Source: Marinomonas pollencensis (GTDB lineage Bacteria; Pseudomonadota; Gammaproteobacteria; Pseudomonadales; Marinomonadaceae). From it: 64,000 nt of DNA. Each line of letters opens with the position of its first letter. Position 1 is the first letter of the stretch. Under the pieces are notes generated by a model, which saw only the letters and a program-made list of their open reading frames with translations, was not told where the DNA came from and searched no databases. Made by a program: the position numbers and the translations under genes. Shown one piece after another: positions 1-10,070 of the stretch. Location of the stretch: NCBI RefSeq assembly GCF_003387375.1, contig NZ_QUNG01000001.1, positions 518,510 to 582,509 on the forward strand, given 5' to 3'.

Positions 1-73
1 ATCACTTACCTACTGTCAATTTAAAACCATGATGGGCGCACCAGATAGCAATCTACGCTCATCTCCCCCAAGA

Positions 74-814
74 TCACACCAGGGCTCGAAAAATAGGCAC
101 ACCATGCAAGCGTTCGCCTTGATAAGTCTGCTTAGGCAACAAGCGCCTAGCGCTGATTGACCTGCCATTAAGCAATCCGTCCAACCAAGAACGATGCAGC
201 TCTTTAGCCAAACTTAAAACCTGCTTATTGGTCCAAGCGCCAGCATGATAATCCAATGCAAGCTGCCCTTCCACATACAGCAAGGGCAACTGTTTCGGCT
301 TTTCTCCATGATATGGCCTTAAACCAAATTTGTGATGAAATTGATAAAGCTGCTTATGCTGCAAGGACTCACCACGACTCGTCGTTGCCATATTTATGGT
401 AACCCCTAACTCAGCAAACAACCCGACTTCAAAGCGTCTTAAAATTGGCGCGACAGGAACACCAGCATGCAAACTACTGATCAGCCATTGATAAAGCTCA
501 TAAACCACGGGCAAAGGCAAATTAAGTGGCAGCAGCCTTTCTATTATTTCATGAATGTATAGACCGGCATAAAGCGGCATACCTTCTAAGTAAAAACCAG
601 CCTGTACGGACTCCATACTTTTAATGGTTTTTAATTCGCCACGACCACTGCACTCAACTTCAAAGCATAAAAAAGGCCCAGGTATAACCCGAGCCTCTTT
701 TTTAGGTAAGCGCCATACTCCTCGTATTAAACCTTGTTCGAAGCTAAGCAAATCCACTAGGATTTTGCCATCTTGAAAAGGACGAGTATGAATAACATAC
801 GCAGTCACGCGCAT
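74..814 (-). CDS. recO: DNA repair protein RecO
   Basis: RecO helps load RecA on SSB-coated single-stranded DNA in the RecF pathway of recombinational repair. The 246-residue product begins MRVTAYVIHTRPF, the usual N-terminal OB-fold opening (HTRPFQDGKILVDLLS), and its length is close to the roughly 240 residues typical of the family. The start is supported by AAGGG eight bases upstream. It is the last gene of the minus-strand run lepA-lepB-rnc-era-recO, 24 bases after era, an order widely conserved in gammaproteobacteria. Whether the operon continues (pdxJ is common next) cannot be seen, because the window ends 73 bases downstream. Confidence 0.95.
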   Translation of the reverse strand: MRVTAYVIHTRPFQDGKILVDLLSFEQGLIRGVWRLPKKEARVIPGPFLCFEVECSGRGELKTIKSMESVQAGFYLEGMPLYAGLYIHEIIERLLPLNLPLPVVYELYQWLISSLHAGVPVAPILRRFEVGLFAELGVTINMATTSRGESLQHKQLYQFHHKFGLRPYHGEKPKQLPLLYVEGQLALDYHAGAWTNKQVLSLAKELHRSWLDGLLNGRSISARRLLPKQTYQGERLHGVPIFRALV

Positions 815-838
815 TCTGTTTACCCTTTGATAAGCAAA

Positions 839-1741
839 TTATTCTTCTTGGTAGCCCAAGCTGGCAAGGGCACGCTCGTCATCAGACCAACCAGAACGCA
901 CTTTAATCCACAAATTCAGCATAACTTTGTGCTGGAATAAGTTTTCCATATCAATACGTGCTTCTTTACCAATCAGTTTGATTTTTTCGCCACGCTCACC
1001 AATGATGATGCGTTTTTGACCATTACGCTCAACCAAGATCAAGGCGCTAATATGAATCGCCGATTCCTCAAACACAAACTCTTCAATCTGTACCGCGACT
1101 TCGTACGGCACTTCTTGACCTAATTGTCGAGTGATCTTCTCACGAACAATCTCAGCTGCCAAAAAACGCGAGCTACGGTTGGTAATTTGATCTTCTGGGT
1201 AAAAGGCTGTCCCCTCAGGAATATAGCCTTCCACCAAGTGTTCAAGACGATCTAGATTTTTATTACGCAACGCTGAAATGGGTACTATCTGAGAGAAGTT
1301 CATGCGCTCAGACAAGTTCGCAAGACGCGGTAAGATATCGTCTTTATTTTCAATCTGATCGACTTTATTCGCCACTAGAACCACAGGACAACGAGCGTAT
1401 TTTACTTTTTCTAAAACCGACTCATCTTCTTCCGTCCAGCGATTGGCGTCGACCACAAAAAGGATCACATCAACATCTTTTAATGCCGCTGAGGCTGTTT
1501 TGTTCATAAAGCGGTTAATCGCTTTTGTTTCGCCCAAATGGAGCCCAGGTGTATCCACATAGATAGCTTGGATATGACCTTCAGTTTTAACCCCTAGAAT
1601 CTGATCTCGAGTTGTCTGCGGCTTACGCGAGGTAATCGACAGTTTCTGACCCAAAATATGATTCAGTAAAGTCGACTTACCAACATTCGGACGACCAACA
1701 ATCGCCACATAGCCGCAATGAGTAATTTCTAGCTCAGACAT
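839..1741 (-). CDS. era: GTPase Era
   Basis: Era is an essential GTPase that binds 16S rRNA and assists 30S ribosome maturation. The 300-residue product has the P-loop GRPNVGKST at 16-24, the switch I QTTRD near 42-46, DTPG at 63-66 and NKVD near 125, followed by a C-terminal KH RNA-binding domain with [15 protein letters not shown]. Its ATG overlaps the rnc stop codon by one base (TAATG), so the two are probably translationally coupled. Gene order and length are standard. Confidence 0.97.
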   Translation of the reverse strand: MSELEITHCGYVAIVGRPNVGKSTLLNHILGQKLSITSRKPQTTRDQILGVKTEGHIQAIYVDTPGLHLGETKAINRFMNKTASAALKDVDVILFVVDANRWTEEDESVLEKVKYARCPVVLVANKVDQIENKDDILPRLANLSERMNFSQIVPISALRNKNLDRLEHLVEGYIPEGTAFYPEDQITNRSSRFLAAEIVREKITRQLGQEVPYEVAVQIEEFVFEESAIHISALILVERNGQKRIIIGERGEKIKLIGKEARIDMENLFQHKVMLNLWIKVRSGWSDDERALASLGYQEE

Positions 1742-2418
1742 TATTTCTTTTCCAGTTGTTTGAGGGCTTTAGCGGCCGCGTTTTGCTCAGCAATTCTACG
1801 GCTATTGCCTCTGCCTTCAATGGGCTCATCACTTAGTTCTATCTGACAATGAACAAAAAAGGTTTGATCATGGGGTTCACCGACGATTTTTACCACCTCG
1901 TACTGTGGCAAGCCATGCTTTCTTGCCTGCAAGAATTCCTGCAAGCGCGTTTTCGCATCCTTAGTGACAATTTTCAGTGAAGTCGCATCAAGGCGATCTT
2001 TATACCAAGCCAGTATGTGTTCACGACAAACGTCCATACCCGCATCTAAATACATACCACCAATGATCCCTTCTACGGCATCCGCAAGTATCGAATCGCG
2101 ACGAAAACCACCACTCTTCAATTCACCTGCGCCCAACTTAAGAAAGTCACCCAATTGAAACTCACGAGCCAACTCTGCCAAAGTGTCACCTTTTACCAAA
2201 GACGCTCTAAGACGACTTAACTCGCCCTCTTTCGCCTTTGGGAAACGATGAAATAAATCTTCAGCAATGACATAGTTTAAAATCGAGTCGCCTAGAAACT
2301 CTAGGCGCTCGTTATTTTTACCCGCAAAACTACGGTGCGTTAGCGCCAGCTCAAGCAGTCCAAGGTCAGCAAAAAAATACCCTATACGCTGACACAACTT
2401 CTGATACAGTGAACTCAA
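1741..2418 (-). CDS. rnc: Ribonuclease III
   Basis: RNase III cleaves double-stranded RNA in rRNA precursors and some mRNAs. The 225-residue protein carries the signature [10 protein letters not shown] in the N-terminal nuclease domain, a second acidic cluster [13 protein letters not shown], and a C-terminal dsRNA-binding domain ([11 protein letters not shown] through [15 protein letters not shown]). The start codon is TTG. A GGAG five bases upstream and the family's usual N-terminus ([14 protein letters not shown]) support it, and no ATG lies nearby. It sits between lepB (17 bases upstream) and era (one-base overlap). Confidence 0.96.
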   Translation of the reverse strand: MSSLYQKLCQRIGYFFADLGLLELALTHRSFAGKNNERLEFLGDSILNYVIAEDLFHRFPKAKEGELSRLRASLVKGDTLAELAREFQLGDFLKLGAGELKSGGFRRDSILADAVEGIIGGMYLDAGMDVCREHILAWYKDRLDATSLKIVTKDAKTRLQEFLQARKHGLPQYEVVKIVGEPHDQTFFVHCQIELSDEPIEGRGNSRRIAEQNAAAKALKQLEKK

Positions 2419-2435
2419 AATTTCTCCAAAAATAC

Positions 2436-3260
2436 TTATTCAATCAAACCATTATTTTTAAAACTTGGGATACTCAAAAACGAATTCCAATGCAGCCAAA
2501 CGTAAAACGCTCGACCTTTTAGGTTCGCTTCCGGCACAAAGCCCCACTCTCGACTGTCCGCACTGTTATCACGGTTATCACCCATCACAAAGTAATGACC
2601 CTTAGGGACAATCCAGTCACCATCTGGCGCACCACGATGGTAAGAATTATAAGTTTCGTGCTCCACTCCACCTAGATCTTCCTGATACACCCGCACCGGC
2701 TCTTGATTTGGGTTCAGGGATATAGGCAGTTCAGCCAAAAACGATTTGCTCACCACCTCACCATTCACCATCAAGGTTTTATTGTGGTAACTAATAACAT
2801 CACCTGGCAGACCAACTAAACGCTTAATATAGTTTAGACTAGGATCTCGTGGGTATTTAAATACCACCACATCGCCACGCTTAGGTTCCGTTGTTTCAAT
2901 AATTTTAGTATTTAAAACCGGCAATCGAATGCCATAATCAAATTTATTAACCAAAATAAAATCGCCAATTTTTAACGTTGGCAACATAGACCCTGATGGA
3001 ATTTGGAACGGTTCAACCACAAAAGAGCGCAAAAAGAAGATGACAGTGATGATGACAAAATAGGACTTCACCTCCGCCACATATTTTGGTGTGCTCGCCA
3101 ATAGTGGCAAATCGCTCTTTTTCAACGCTGAACGTGCTTCTTCAGGCATGTCTGCCAAAATAGCTTTACGCTTAGGCGCAAAAACAATTCGGTCATACAA
3201 CCAAAAACCACCTGTCACAAAAAAAGCGATGGTTAGTATTAATTCGAAATCAAGACCCAT
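2436..3260 (-). CDS. lepB: Signal peptidase I
   Basis: This inner-membrane serine protease removes signal peptides from exported proteins. It is 274 residues long with two membrane segments (about 5-23 and 66-82) ahead of the periplasmic catalytic domain. The nucleophile Ser91 lies in PSGSMLPTL and the general base Lys146 in [11 protein letters not shown], the same numbers as in the E. coli enzyme. The conserved [15 protein letters not shown] box follows. GGAG lies eight bases before the ATG. It follows lepA by 54 bases on the same strand, the classical lepA-lepB pairing. Confidence 0.97.
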   Translation of the reverse strand: MGLDFELILTIAFFVTGGFWLYDRIVFAPKRKAILADMPEEARSALKKSDLPLLASTPKYVAEVKSYFVIITVIFFLRSFVVEPFQIPSGSMLPTLKIGDFILVNKFDYGIRLPVLNTKIIETTEPKRGDVVVFKYPRDPSLNYIKRLVGLPGDVISYHNKTLMVNGEVVSKSFLAELPISLNPNQEPVRVYQEDLGGVEHETYNSYHRGAPDGDWIVPKGHYFVMGDNRDNSADSREWGFVPEANLKGRAFYVWLHWNSFLSIPSFKNNGLIE

Positions 3261-3314
3261 ACATCTGTCTCCATAAGGGCATGAATCATCATGCCTGCTC
3301 TAGTGTCACGACAA

Positions 3315-5120
3315 TTAGCTATCGATTTTTAACGCAGCAAGGAAAGCAGATTGTGGCACTTCAACATTACCTACCTGTTTCATTCGCTTTTTACCTTCCT
3401 TTTGTTTCTGTAATAGCTTTTTCTTACGACTCACGTCACCGCCGTAACATTTGGCAATTACGTTTTTACGTAACGCTTTTACCGTAGTACGAGAAATAAC
3501 TTTTGCACCCACCGCACCCTGAATAGCAACATCAAACATTTGACGAGGAATCAATTCTTTCATCTTTTCACACAAAGCACGCCCTTTATACTGAACGTTA
3601 TCCTTGTGCATAATCAACGCCAAAGCATCCACTCGCTCGCCATTAATAAGAACATCTAAACGCACCAATGGGGCTGGACTGAAGTGAGAAAAGCTGTAAT
3701 CCAAGGAAGCAAATCCACGACTGCAAGACTTCAATTTATCAAAGAAATCTAAGACCACTTCATTCATTGGTAGTTCGTAGCGTAATTGCACTTGCTTACC
3801 AACATAAAGCATGTCTTTTTGAATACCGCGTTTTTCCACACAAAGGGTAATCACGTTGCCTAAATACTCTTGAGGAACCAAAATATTGGCTTCAACAATA
3901 GGCTCTCTCATTTCTTTAATGTTGCCTGGGTCTGGCATTTTAGATGGGCTATCAACATTAATAACATCGCCGTTATTAAGTTCCACCTCAAACACCACCG
4001 TTGGCGCGGTAGTAATGAGATCTAAGTCATATTCACGCTCTAAACGCTCTTGAATGATTTCCATATGCAACATGCCAAGGAAACCACAACGGAAACCAAA
4101 GCCCAGTGCATCAGAACTTTCTGGCTCAAAGAACAAAGACGCATCGTTTAGTGTCAATTTGTCCAACGCCACACGGAAGTCCTCATAGTCATCAGAACTT
4201 ACAGGGAACAAACCGGCATAAACCTGAGGCTTTACCTTTTGAAAGCCTTCAAGTTGAGGCACATCAGGCGTACTAGAATGCGTAATGGTGTCACCCACAG
4301 GTGCACCATGTATGTCTTTAATACCCGCGACAACATAGCCTACTTCACCAGCTTTTAAGATGCCGGTTTCTTTGCGTTTAGGGGTAAAAATACCTGCCAT
4401 ATCCACAGGATGAACCTGTTTTGTGGATTTAATGAAAATCTTATCTTTTTTACGCAAGGTTCCTTGCTTGATACGCACCAAGGATACAACGCCTAGGTAG
4501 TTATCAAACCATGAATCGATAATCAGAGCCTGTAATGGCGCATCCACATCCCCTTCTGGAGGCGGAACCGTGGCAACAAGGCGCTCTAAAACATCTTCCA
4601 CACCCATGCCAGTTTTTGCAGAACACGTTACCGAATCCATTGCATCGATACCGATAATCTCTTCGATTTCAGCACAAACGCGTTCAGGTTCAGCCTGTGG
4701 CAGGTCAATCTTATTTAAGACTGGCATTACCTCAAGGCCTTGCTCGATTGCGGTATAACAGTTAGCTACCGATTGAGCTTCCACGCCTTGAGCGGCATCC
4801 ACCACCAGCAATGCACCTTCACAAGCAGCAAGCGAGCGGGATACTTCATAAGAGAAATCAACGTGCCCTGGAGTATCGATAAAGTTAAGCTGATAAGTCT
4901 GTCCATCTTTGGCATGGTAATCCAAGGTCACACTCTGGGCCTTGATAGTGATGCCACGCTCTCGTTCAATATCCATTGAATCAAGAACTTGAGCCGACAT
5001 TTCACGCGCACTCAAGCCTTCACAATTCTGAATGAAGCGGTCTGCTAACGTCGATTTACCGTGGTCGATATGGGCGATGATCGAAAAATTTCGTATGTGC
5101 TTAAGATTATTTGAAGACAC
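3315..5120 (-). CDS. lepA: Elongation factor 4 (LepA)
   Basis: LepA/EF4 is a ribosome-dependent GTPase related to EF-G. The 601-residue product has [21 protein letters not shown] and NKIDLP in the G domain. It ends with the EF4-specific C-terminal domain ([20 protein letters not shown]) in place of EF-G domain IV. The start codon is GTG. The encoded N-terminus [21 protein letters not shown] is the expected one and no in-frame ATG sits closer. It is the first gene of the minus-strand operon. Confidence 0.97.
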   Translation of the reverse strand: MSSNNLKHIRNFSIIAHIDHGKSTLADRFIQNCEGLSAREMSAQVLDSMDIERERGITIKAQSVTLDYHAKDGQTYQLNFIDTPGHVDFSYEVSRSLAACEGALLVVDAAQGVEAQSVANCYTAIEQGLEVMPVLNKIDLPQAEPERVCAEIEEIIGIDAMDSVTCSAKTGMGVEDVLERLVATVPPPEGDVDAPLQALIIDSWFDNYLGVVSLVRIKQGTLRKKDKIFIKSTKQVHPVDMAGIFTPKRKETGILKAGEVGYVVAGIKDIHGAPVGDTITHSSTPDVPQLEGFQKVKPQVYAGLFPVSSDDYEDFRVALDKLTLNDASLFFEPESSDALGFGFRCGFLGMLHMEIIQERLEREYDLDLITTAPTVVFEVELNNGDVINVDSPSKMPDPGNIKEMREPIVEANILVPQEYLGNVITLCVEKRGIQKDMLYVGKQVQLRYELPMNEVVLDFFDKLKSCSRGFASLDYSFSHFSPAPLVRLDVLINGERVDALALIMHKDNVQYKGRALCEKMKELIPRQMFDVAIQGAVGAKVISRTTVKALRKNVIAKCYGGDVSRKKKLLQKQKEGKKRMKQVGNVEVPQSAFLAALKIDS

Positions 5121-5400
5121 TATTTACTCACACTTTAAAAGCGATATTTGTTTGAATAACGGTTAATACATCATATGCGCTATCGATGATTGCTCAATAG
5201 TGCAGGCCTTATGCATGATTTACACAGCCATTTTGCCACTGCTATAACGCATTAACAGATTCTCAGGATAGAAATTGGCGAGCATTCTACCGAAAATCAA
5301 CCAACTACTCCATTTATTTAAAAGTATGGTGACTTTCTCACAAAAGCTGCATCACTGGGTGTTTTTGTTCGCCAACCTCAAATTGTTATATAGCGCTATA

Positions 5401-6033
5401 TCAAGGTAAAAGAATACCGCGTTCTTTTAACATACGCTCAACCGTGTCCACTGTTGCTTGAGTATGAGCATCGATTTCTAAATTCACTTTATCACCCAGC
5501 GTCAATTGCCCAAACGTGGTTAATCGTAAGGTTTCCGGAATCAATGAAACTTCAAGCCAGTCTTCACCAATATCACTGATGGTGAGACTAGAGCCATTTA
5601 AGCCTACATAACCCTTATCAAATAAATAACGTCGCGCATCCACTTCTTGCTGCCGGTCCGTCGTAAAGCGAATATGGACACTCTCTCCAACTTGTTCAAT
5701 GCGAGAAACCGTCACCGAGGTCATAATATGGCCGGACATAACATGCCCTCCAACTTCATCGCCCATTTTGGCGGCACGCTCAAAATTCACGCTATCGCCA
5801 GCATTTAGCAAACCAATATTAGTTAAAGCCAACGTCGTATCGATTACATCAAAACTCAAAACATCATGGGCTAGAGCGGAAACCGTCAAGCAGACCCCAT
5901 TAATGGCAACACTCGCACCTAACTGTTGATCTATCATAGCGCCAGCGGGGAAGAGGATTTCTAGGCGCTTATTGCGGCCAACCTCTGTTGAAGATTTCAC
6001 CGATGCCACACCTTGAACAATGCCAGTAAACAT
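5401..6033 (-). CDS. ribE: Riboflavin synthase, alpha subunit
   Basis: The enzyme converts two 6,7-dimethyl-8-ribityllumazine molecules into riboflavin and a pyrimidine. The frame is open for 23 further codons upstream, but the family N-terminus MFTGIVQG, preceded by AAGGA at good spacing, fixes the start at 6033 and gives 210 residues. Two lumazine-binding repeats are visible, each with a conserved S-D-(V/I) stretch: VNGVCLTVS in the first half and LNGSSLTIS in the second. No other rib gene is adjacent. A palindrome ATATAGCGCTATAT (5388-5401) touches the stop codon. Confidence 0.95.
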   Translation of the reverse strand: MFTGIVQGVASVKSSTEVGRNKRLEILFPAGAMIDQQLGASVAINGVCLTVSALAHDVLSFDVIDTTLALTNIGLLNAGDSVNFERAAKMGDEVGGHVMSGHIMTSVTVSRIEQVGESVHIRFTTDRQQEVDARRYLFDKGYVGLNGSSLTISDIGEDWLEVSLIPETLRLTTFGQLTLGDKVNLEIDAHTQATVDTVERMLKERGILLP

Positions 6034-6346
6034 GAAAGATCCTTTATAGAATTCAGAAGTATTTAACGTTAAAACAGCACTGATTTGATAACTTACGAGC
6101 AAATGAAGAAGAAATGAACAGCTTATCTCAAAGCACCGCTACATCTAGCATGACGCAAGTTATCACACAGTCACTAATAGGGTTATCCACAGCATGCGGG
6201 GATAACCCAAACTGCTCTAAGAAATGCGATCGAAATTCCATATTTCAAGGCAAACCGTGAATTAGATCCAGGATATTTGACTTCAATGGTCCATGCTTAG
6301 CGGTACATTGCAGGCGCTACCATAACGCCTGCAATATCATTAAATG
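6034..6346. other. Intergenic region between glgC and ribE
   Basis: No gene is visible in these 313 bases, which should hold the ribE promoter. Two inverted repeats stand out. GGGTTATCC (6180-6188) pairs with GGATAACCC (6200-6208), and the left arm runs into TTATCCACA (6183-6191), a perfect match to the E. coli DnaA-box consensus. The second repeat lies just after glgC and is listed separately. I see no FMN riboswitch-like conserved block. Confidence 0.5.
6307..6335 (-). terminator. Hairpin after glgC
   Basis: ATTGCAGGCG (6307-6316) pairs perfectly with CGCCTGCAAT (6326-6335) around a nine-base loop, 12 bases beyond the glgC stop. No T-run follows on the minus strand, so it may stabilise the 3' end or act with Rho and is not clearly an intrinsic terminator. 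Confidence 0.45.
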
Positions 6347-7603
6347 CTATTTTTCCAGCAGTGCTTCAATCATAGCCTGAGTCACTAAAGTGATTCCGTC
6401 AGAATTACGATAAAAACGTGAAGCATCCGCTATTGGGTCTTCCCCTATTACAGTGCCTTCTGGTATTCGACAATCGGAGTCAACAACCACCCGAGTTAAG
6501 CGACAATTGCGAGCAATATCACAACGCGGCAGTACCACGGATTTATTCACATGAGAGTATGAGTTAACCCGCACATTATTGAACAAAATAGATTGCTCAA
6601 CCGTCGACCCAGAAACAATACAACCAGCGGATACAACCGAGTTTAATGCGGTGCCGATACGTTCTTCATAATTGTAATTGAACTTCGCTGCTGGGCGCTG
6701 ATAATGCGCTGTCCGAATGGGCCATTCTTCATCGTATAAGTCCAACTCGGGGACCAACTTTGTCAAGTCCATGTTGGATTCCCAATACGCTGTCAAGGTA
6801 CCAACATCCCGCCAATAGGGTTTATTCGGGAAACTCTCATTGGCGATACAACTCTTGGAAAAATGGTGTGCCTTAATTTTGCTACGACCCACAAACAATG
6901 GAATCAGGTCTTTGCCAAAATCATGGCTAGAAGCGGTATCGCTGGCATCGGATTTTAAATGTTCACACAAAAACTTAGTATTAAAGATGTAAATACCCAT
7001 ACTTGCCAACGACACATTAGGGTTACCTGGCATGGTTGGCGGCGCACTCGGCTTCTCTTCAAAGGCGATAATATTATCACCCTCATCAACGTGCATAATG
7101 CCAAATTGGTCAGCCTCTTGCACCGGCACTTCAATACAAGCAACAGACACATCCGCCCCACTTTCCATGTGCTCTTTTAGCATAATGCTATAGTCTTGTT
7201 TATACACATGATCCCCAGCTAGGATAAGCACGTACTCACTATCCAAACCGTCTATCATGGTTAGATTCTGATAAACCGCGTCCGCTGTGCCTTGATACCA
7301 ACTGCCATCGGTAAGCTGCTGCGCAGGCCAGAGTTCAATAAATTCATTAAAGTCAGAGCGTAGAAAGTTCCAGCCCCGCTGAACATGTTGGTTAAGGGTA
7401 TGAGAGCGATATTGGGTGAGGACGGCAATGCGCCGCATGCCAGAGTTAATACAATTGGAAAGAGGAAAGTCGATAATTTTATACTTTCCAGCGATCGGGA
7501 CAGCAGGTTTAGAGCGGTTGTCCGTTAACTGCTTCAGCCTAGAACCTCTACCACCAGCGAGAATGATAGACAAAGTTTTCATACATGCGGTATTTAAATC
7601 CAT
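6347..7603 (-). CDS. glgC: Glucose-1-phosphate adenylyltransferase
   Basis: GlgC makes ADP-glucose, the activated precursor of glycogen, and is the usual control point of the pathway. The 418-residue protein has the nucleotidyltransferase signature AGGRGSRLKQLTDNRSKPAVP near the N-terminus, LAGDHVYKQDY and FEEKPSAPP in the catalytic domain, and a C-terminal left-handed beta-helix (hexapeptide-like) region. AAGGG sits six bases before the ATG. A second start at codon 8 (MKTLSIILAGG) is possible. It is divergent from glgA across 88 bases, so the two likely share a control region. Confidence 0.95.
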   Translation of the reverse strand: MDLNTACMKTLSIILAGGRGSRLKQLTDNRSKPAVPIAGKYKIIDFPLSNCINSGMRRIAVLTQYRSHTLNQHVQRGWNFLRSDFNEFIELWPAQQLTDGSWYQGTADAVYQNLTMIDGLDSEYVLILAGDHVYKQDYSIMLKEHMESGADVSVACIEVPVQEADQFGIMHVDEGDNIIAFEEKPSAPPTMPGNPNVSLASMGIYIFNTKFLCEHLKSDASDTASSHDFGKDLIPLFVGRSKIKAHHFSKSCIANESFPNKPYWRDVGTLTAYWESNMDLTKLVPELDLYDEEWPIRTAHYQRPAAKFNYNYEERIGTALNSVVSAGCIVSGSTVEQSILFNNVRVNSYSHVNKSVVLPRCDIARNCRLTRVVVDSDCRIPEGTVIGEDPIADASRFYRNSDGITLVTQAMIEALLEK

Positions 7604-7691
7604 AATTTACCCTTAAAAGTTATCTACTAACTCTACTCCGAATTATATTTAGGTATACTATTCTCAACATGCCAAATCAATAAGATACGAT

Positions 7692-9125
7692 ATGATGAGA
7701 ATACTATTTGCCGCATCCGAAATTTACCCTTTGATAAAAACAGGCGGTCTTGCCGATGTCGCCGGGGCACTTCCTGTGGCCCTCAGAGCGAAAGGACATG
7801 ATGTAAAACTTATCATGCCTGCCTACAAAGGCATATTAGAAAAAGTCGAAGCCATCCATAAAAAAACTAATTTAGGAAACCCATTTGGGGTTGGCGACCT
7901 GATCCTCCTCGAAACACGCATTATAGAAAATGACACACCTATATATCTTCTGCAATGCCAAGCCTTGTTTGAACGTGATGCTGGACCTTATCTAGATCAA
8001 GATGGCACAGACTATGTTGATAACCACTTGCGCTTTGGTGCCTTTTCTTGGGCCATTGCTATGCTCGCCCAACACGGACACTTAATTGGTTGGCAGGCGG
8101 ATATTCTGCACCTCAATGATTGGCAAACCGGTTTCGCTGCGGCTTATTTAAAAAGCTGGAAACTCAACCATATTCCAATCATCAGCACAGTGCATAACTT
8201 ACGCTACAACGGCAGCTTTGAAATGAATAGATTTCCTGACATGAGGCTGTCCAGTGAACTGCTCGACATGCATGGCATGGAATTTTATGGACGTTTTTCA
8301 GGATTAAAAGCAGGCCTGGTTTATGCCGACGCCATCACCACGGTCAGCCCAACTTACGCGAAAGAAATAGTAACCAGTGAGTATGGTGACGGCCTGGACG
8401 GCACCCTAAGAGCAATGCGCTATAAGCTGCACGGCATCTTAAACGGCGTCGATTACGAACAATGGTCACCTGAAAAAGACCAGCTAATTTCACAAGCCTA
8501 TAGCATTGATTCTATCGAGAAAAAGTGTGCGAATAAGCTCGCGCTACTCAATGAAAACAAGCTCCCAGAAGACCCCAGTACATTGCTATTCGGTATTGTC
8601 AGCCGCCTTACCGAGCAAAAAGGGCTGGATTTAGTATTAGAAGCGATTCCGGCGTTATTACAAAAAGGTTGCCGACTGATTGTATTAGGCTCTGGTGACA
8701 AAGCATTAGAATCAGCTTATCTGGCACTTCAGCAACAATACCCAAATCAGGTGTCCATCAAAATAGGCTACGATGAAGCCTATTCTCATCGTTTACAAGC
8801 GGGTGTCGATGCCCTATTAATTCCTTCACGCTTTGAACCTTGTGGGCTAACACAGTTATATGCTCTCAAATATGGCACCTTGCCATTAGTAAGAAAAACG
8901 GGGGGATTAGCTGACAGTGTGTTTGAAACGGGCGAACAAGCAAATGGCTTTGTCTTTGAGCAAGCCAATGCACAAGCCCTTAAAGAAGCTATGCTACGAA
9001 CCCTGGCTTGCTTTGAAGACATTAACGCATGGCGTGAAAAGCAAAGTAATGCCATGGCTTATGACTTTAGCTGGGAGGGCACTACTGTTAAATGGGAGCA
9101 ACTCTATAGCAGCTTATTAAATTAA
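7692..9125 (+). CDS. glgA: Glycogen synthase
   Basis: This GT5-family glycosyltransferase extends alpha-1,4-glucan from ADP-glucose. The 477-residue protein has the ADP-glucose-binding motif KTGGLADVAGALP near residue 17 and the C-terminal motif PSRFEPCGLTQLYALKYGTLPLVRKTGGL, both typical of bacterial GlgA. Two ATG codons are adjacent, and the first is used here. It faces glgC head to head. No branching enzyme or phosphorylase gene is in the window. Confidence 0.95.
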   Translation: MMRILFAASEIYPLIKTGGLADVAGALPVALRAKGHDVKLIMPAYKGILEKVEAIHKKTNLGNPFGVGDLILLETRIIENDTPIYLLQCQALFERDAGPYLDQDGTDYVDNHLRFGAFSWAIAMLAQHGHLIGWQADILHLNDWQTGFAAAYLKSWKLNHIPIISTVHNLRYNGSFEMNRFPDMRLSSELLDMHGMEFYGRFSGLKAGLVYADAITTVSPTYAKEIVTSEYGDGLDGTLRAMRYKLHGILNGVDYEQWSPEKDQLISQAYSIDSIEKKCANKLALLNENKLPEDPSTLLFGIVSRLTEQKGLDLVLEAIPALLQKGCRLIVLGSGDKALESAYLALQQQYPNQVSIKIGYDEAYSHRLQAGVDALLIPSRFEPCGLTQLYALKYGTLPLVRKTGGLADSVFETGEQANGFVFEQANAQALKEAMLRTLACFEDINAWREKQSNAMAYDFSWEGTTVKWEQLYSSLLN

Positions 9126-9140
9126 CTCGCCGCTCACTAT

Positions 9141-10004
9141 TTAGTGATCATGCTGGCTCGCGCCTAAATTAAGTAAGGCCATGCTCTTCAGGCGCGACTG
9201 CTGCCACTCTTTTACCCCTTCAAGCAAGGCCTGCTCAGCAAAGCCTTGCTTATGAATATCGTATAAAGCCAACGCAATTTTGCGTTTTATCTCTGGCGTA
9301 TTGCAGGGCGACGCTTTCGATAAGGTGAGATATAAGCCTTCACTACTCACAAAAGGCTGCACCATTTCTACCTTGTTATCCAAGCCAAGCATAGAGACAT
9401 AAGCAATACCTGGGTTTTTCTCGTACAAAACATAATCCACATCATCTGCCATTAACATTTGAAATGCCGTCGCGACACTTGCCACAGACAAGATGTTTAA
9501 CTTTTCTTGAGCAAAACGGTCAAATGCTTGACCAAAACTGTTACTCATTAGGGTTGCCCCCCACTTACCTTGCAAATCTTCCTTAGCGTAAAAAGGGAAC
9601 CTTTTATCTTTACGCTGCCAGATCACACTCGTGGTATGTAGCATCACAGGATAAAAATAGTCCATGTAACTGGCTCGTTTATTGGTATAAAAAGCGCCCG
9701 CCATAATATCCACCTTGCCTCCCTTAACGTATGACAACGCATTGGACCAAGGACCTACATCCTCGAGCACAATAGGGATTTGAATACGGCGGCTCAATTC
9801 ATCAATAATTAAACGATTGGCGCCCAGCAATTGTCGCTTTGCATCACCTACACGCCACAGAAAAGGTGGGTATTCCAAATTTCCTGTCGCCGTCAGAGAA
9901 GTGCATACAGCTTGATTGTGCGATTCACTGTTCGCAGCCTGAGAAAAGCTACTCACAAAAGCACTAGTAATAAAACACAGGGCGAGTGCTTTTTGTAATC
10001 CCAT
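9141..10004 (-). CDS. Periplasmic solute-binding protein, family 3
   Basis: This is an exported binding-protein-like product of the amino-acid ABC transporter type (SBP family 3). A longer frame begins at 10043, but the start at 10004 gives a clear signal peptide (MGLQKALALCFITSAFVSSFSQA) and has AGGGG ten bases upstream, whereas the longer start has its purine run almost touching the ATG. The mature part shows the usual order: an opening strand LEYPPFLW, a long GANRLIIDELSRR helix, VDIMAGAFYTNKR, and DDVDYVLYEKNPGIAYV. No permease or ATPase gene is adjacent, so it may be a stand-alone sensor or orphan binding protein. The ligand is not known. Confidence 0.8.
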   Translation of the reverse strand: MGLQKALALCFITSAFVSSFSQAANSESHNQAVCTSLTATGNLEYPPFLWRVGDAKRQLLGANRLIIDELSRRIQIPIVLEDVGPWSNALSYVKGGKVDIMAGAFYTNKRASYMDYFYPVMLHTTSVIWQRKDKRFPFYAKEDLQGKWGATLMSNSFGQAFDRFAQEKLNILSVASVATAFQMLMADDVDYVLYEKNPGIAYVSMLGLDNKVEMVQPFVSSEGLYLTLSKASPCNTPEIKRKIALALYDIHKQGFAEQALLEGVKEWQQSRLKSMALLNLGASQHDH

Positions 10005-10070
10005 GGCGTGAAGACCCCTTTCAACAAAAAACCAGTAAAACATGCCTTACAATACGTAAGCTATTTCAGA

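Noticed and set aside
5401..6102. Longer ribE frame starting at 6102
   Set aside because: The extra 23 residues are not part of the family, and MFTGIV with AAGGA upstream marks the true start at 6033.
6034..6346. FMN riboswitch upstream of ribE
   Set aside because: No conserved RFN-element blocks could be seen; only simple inverted repeats.
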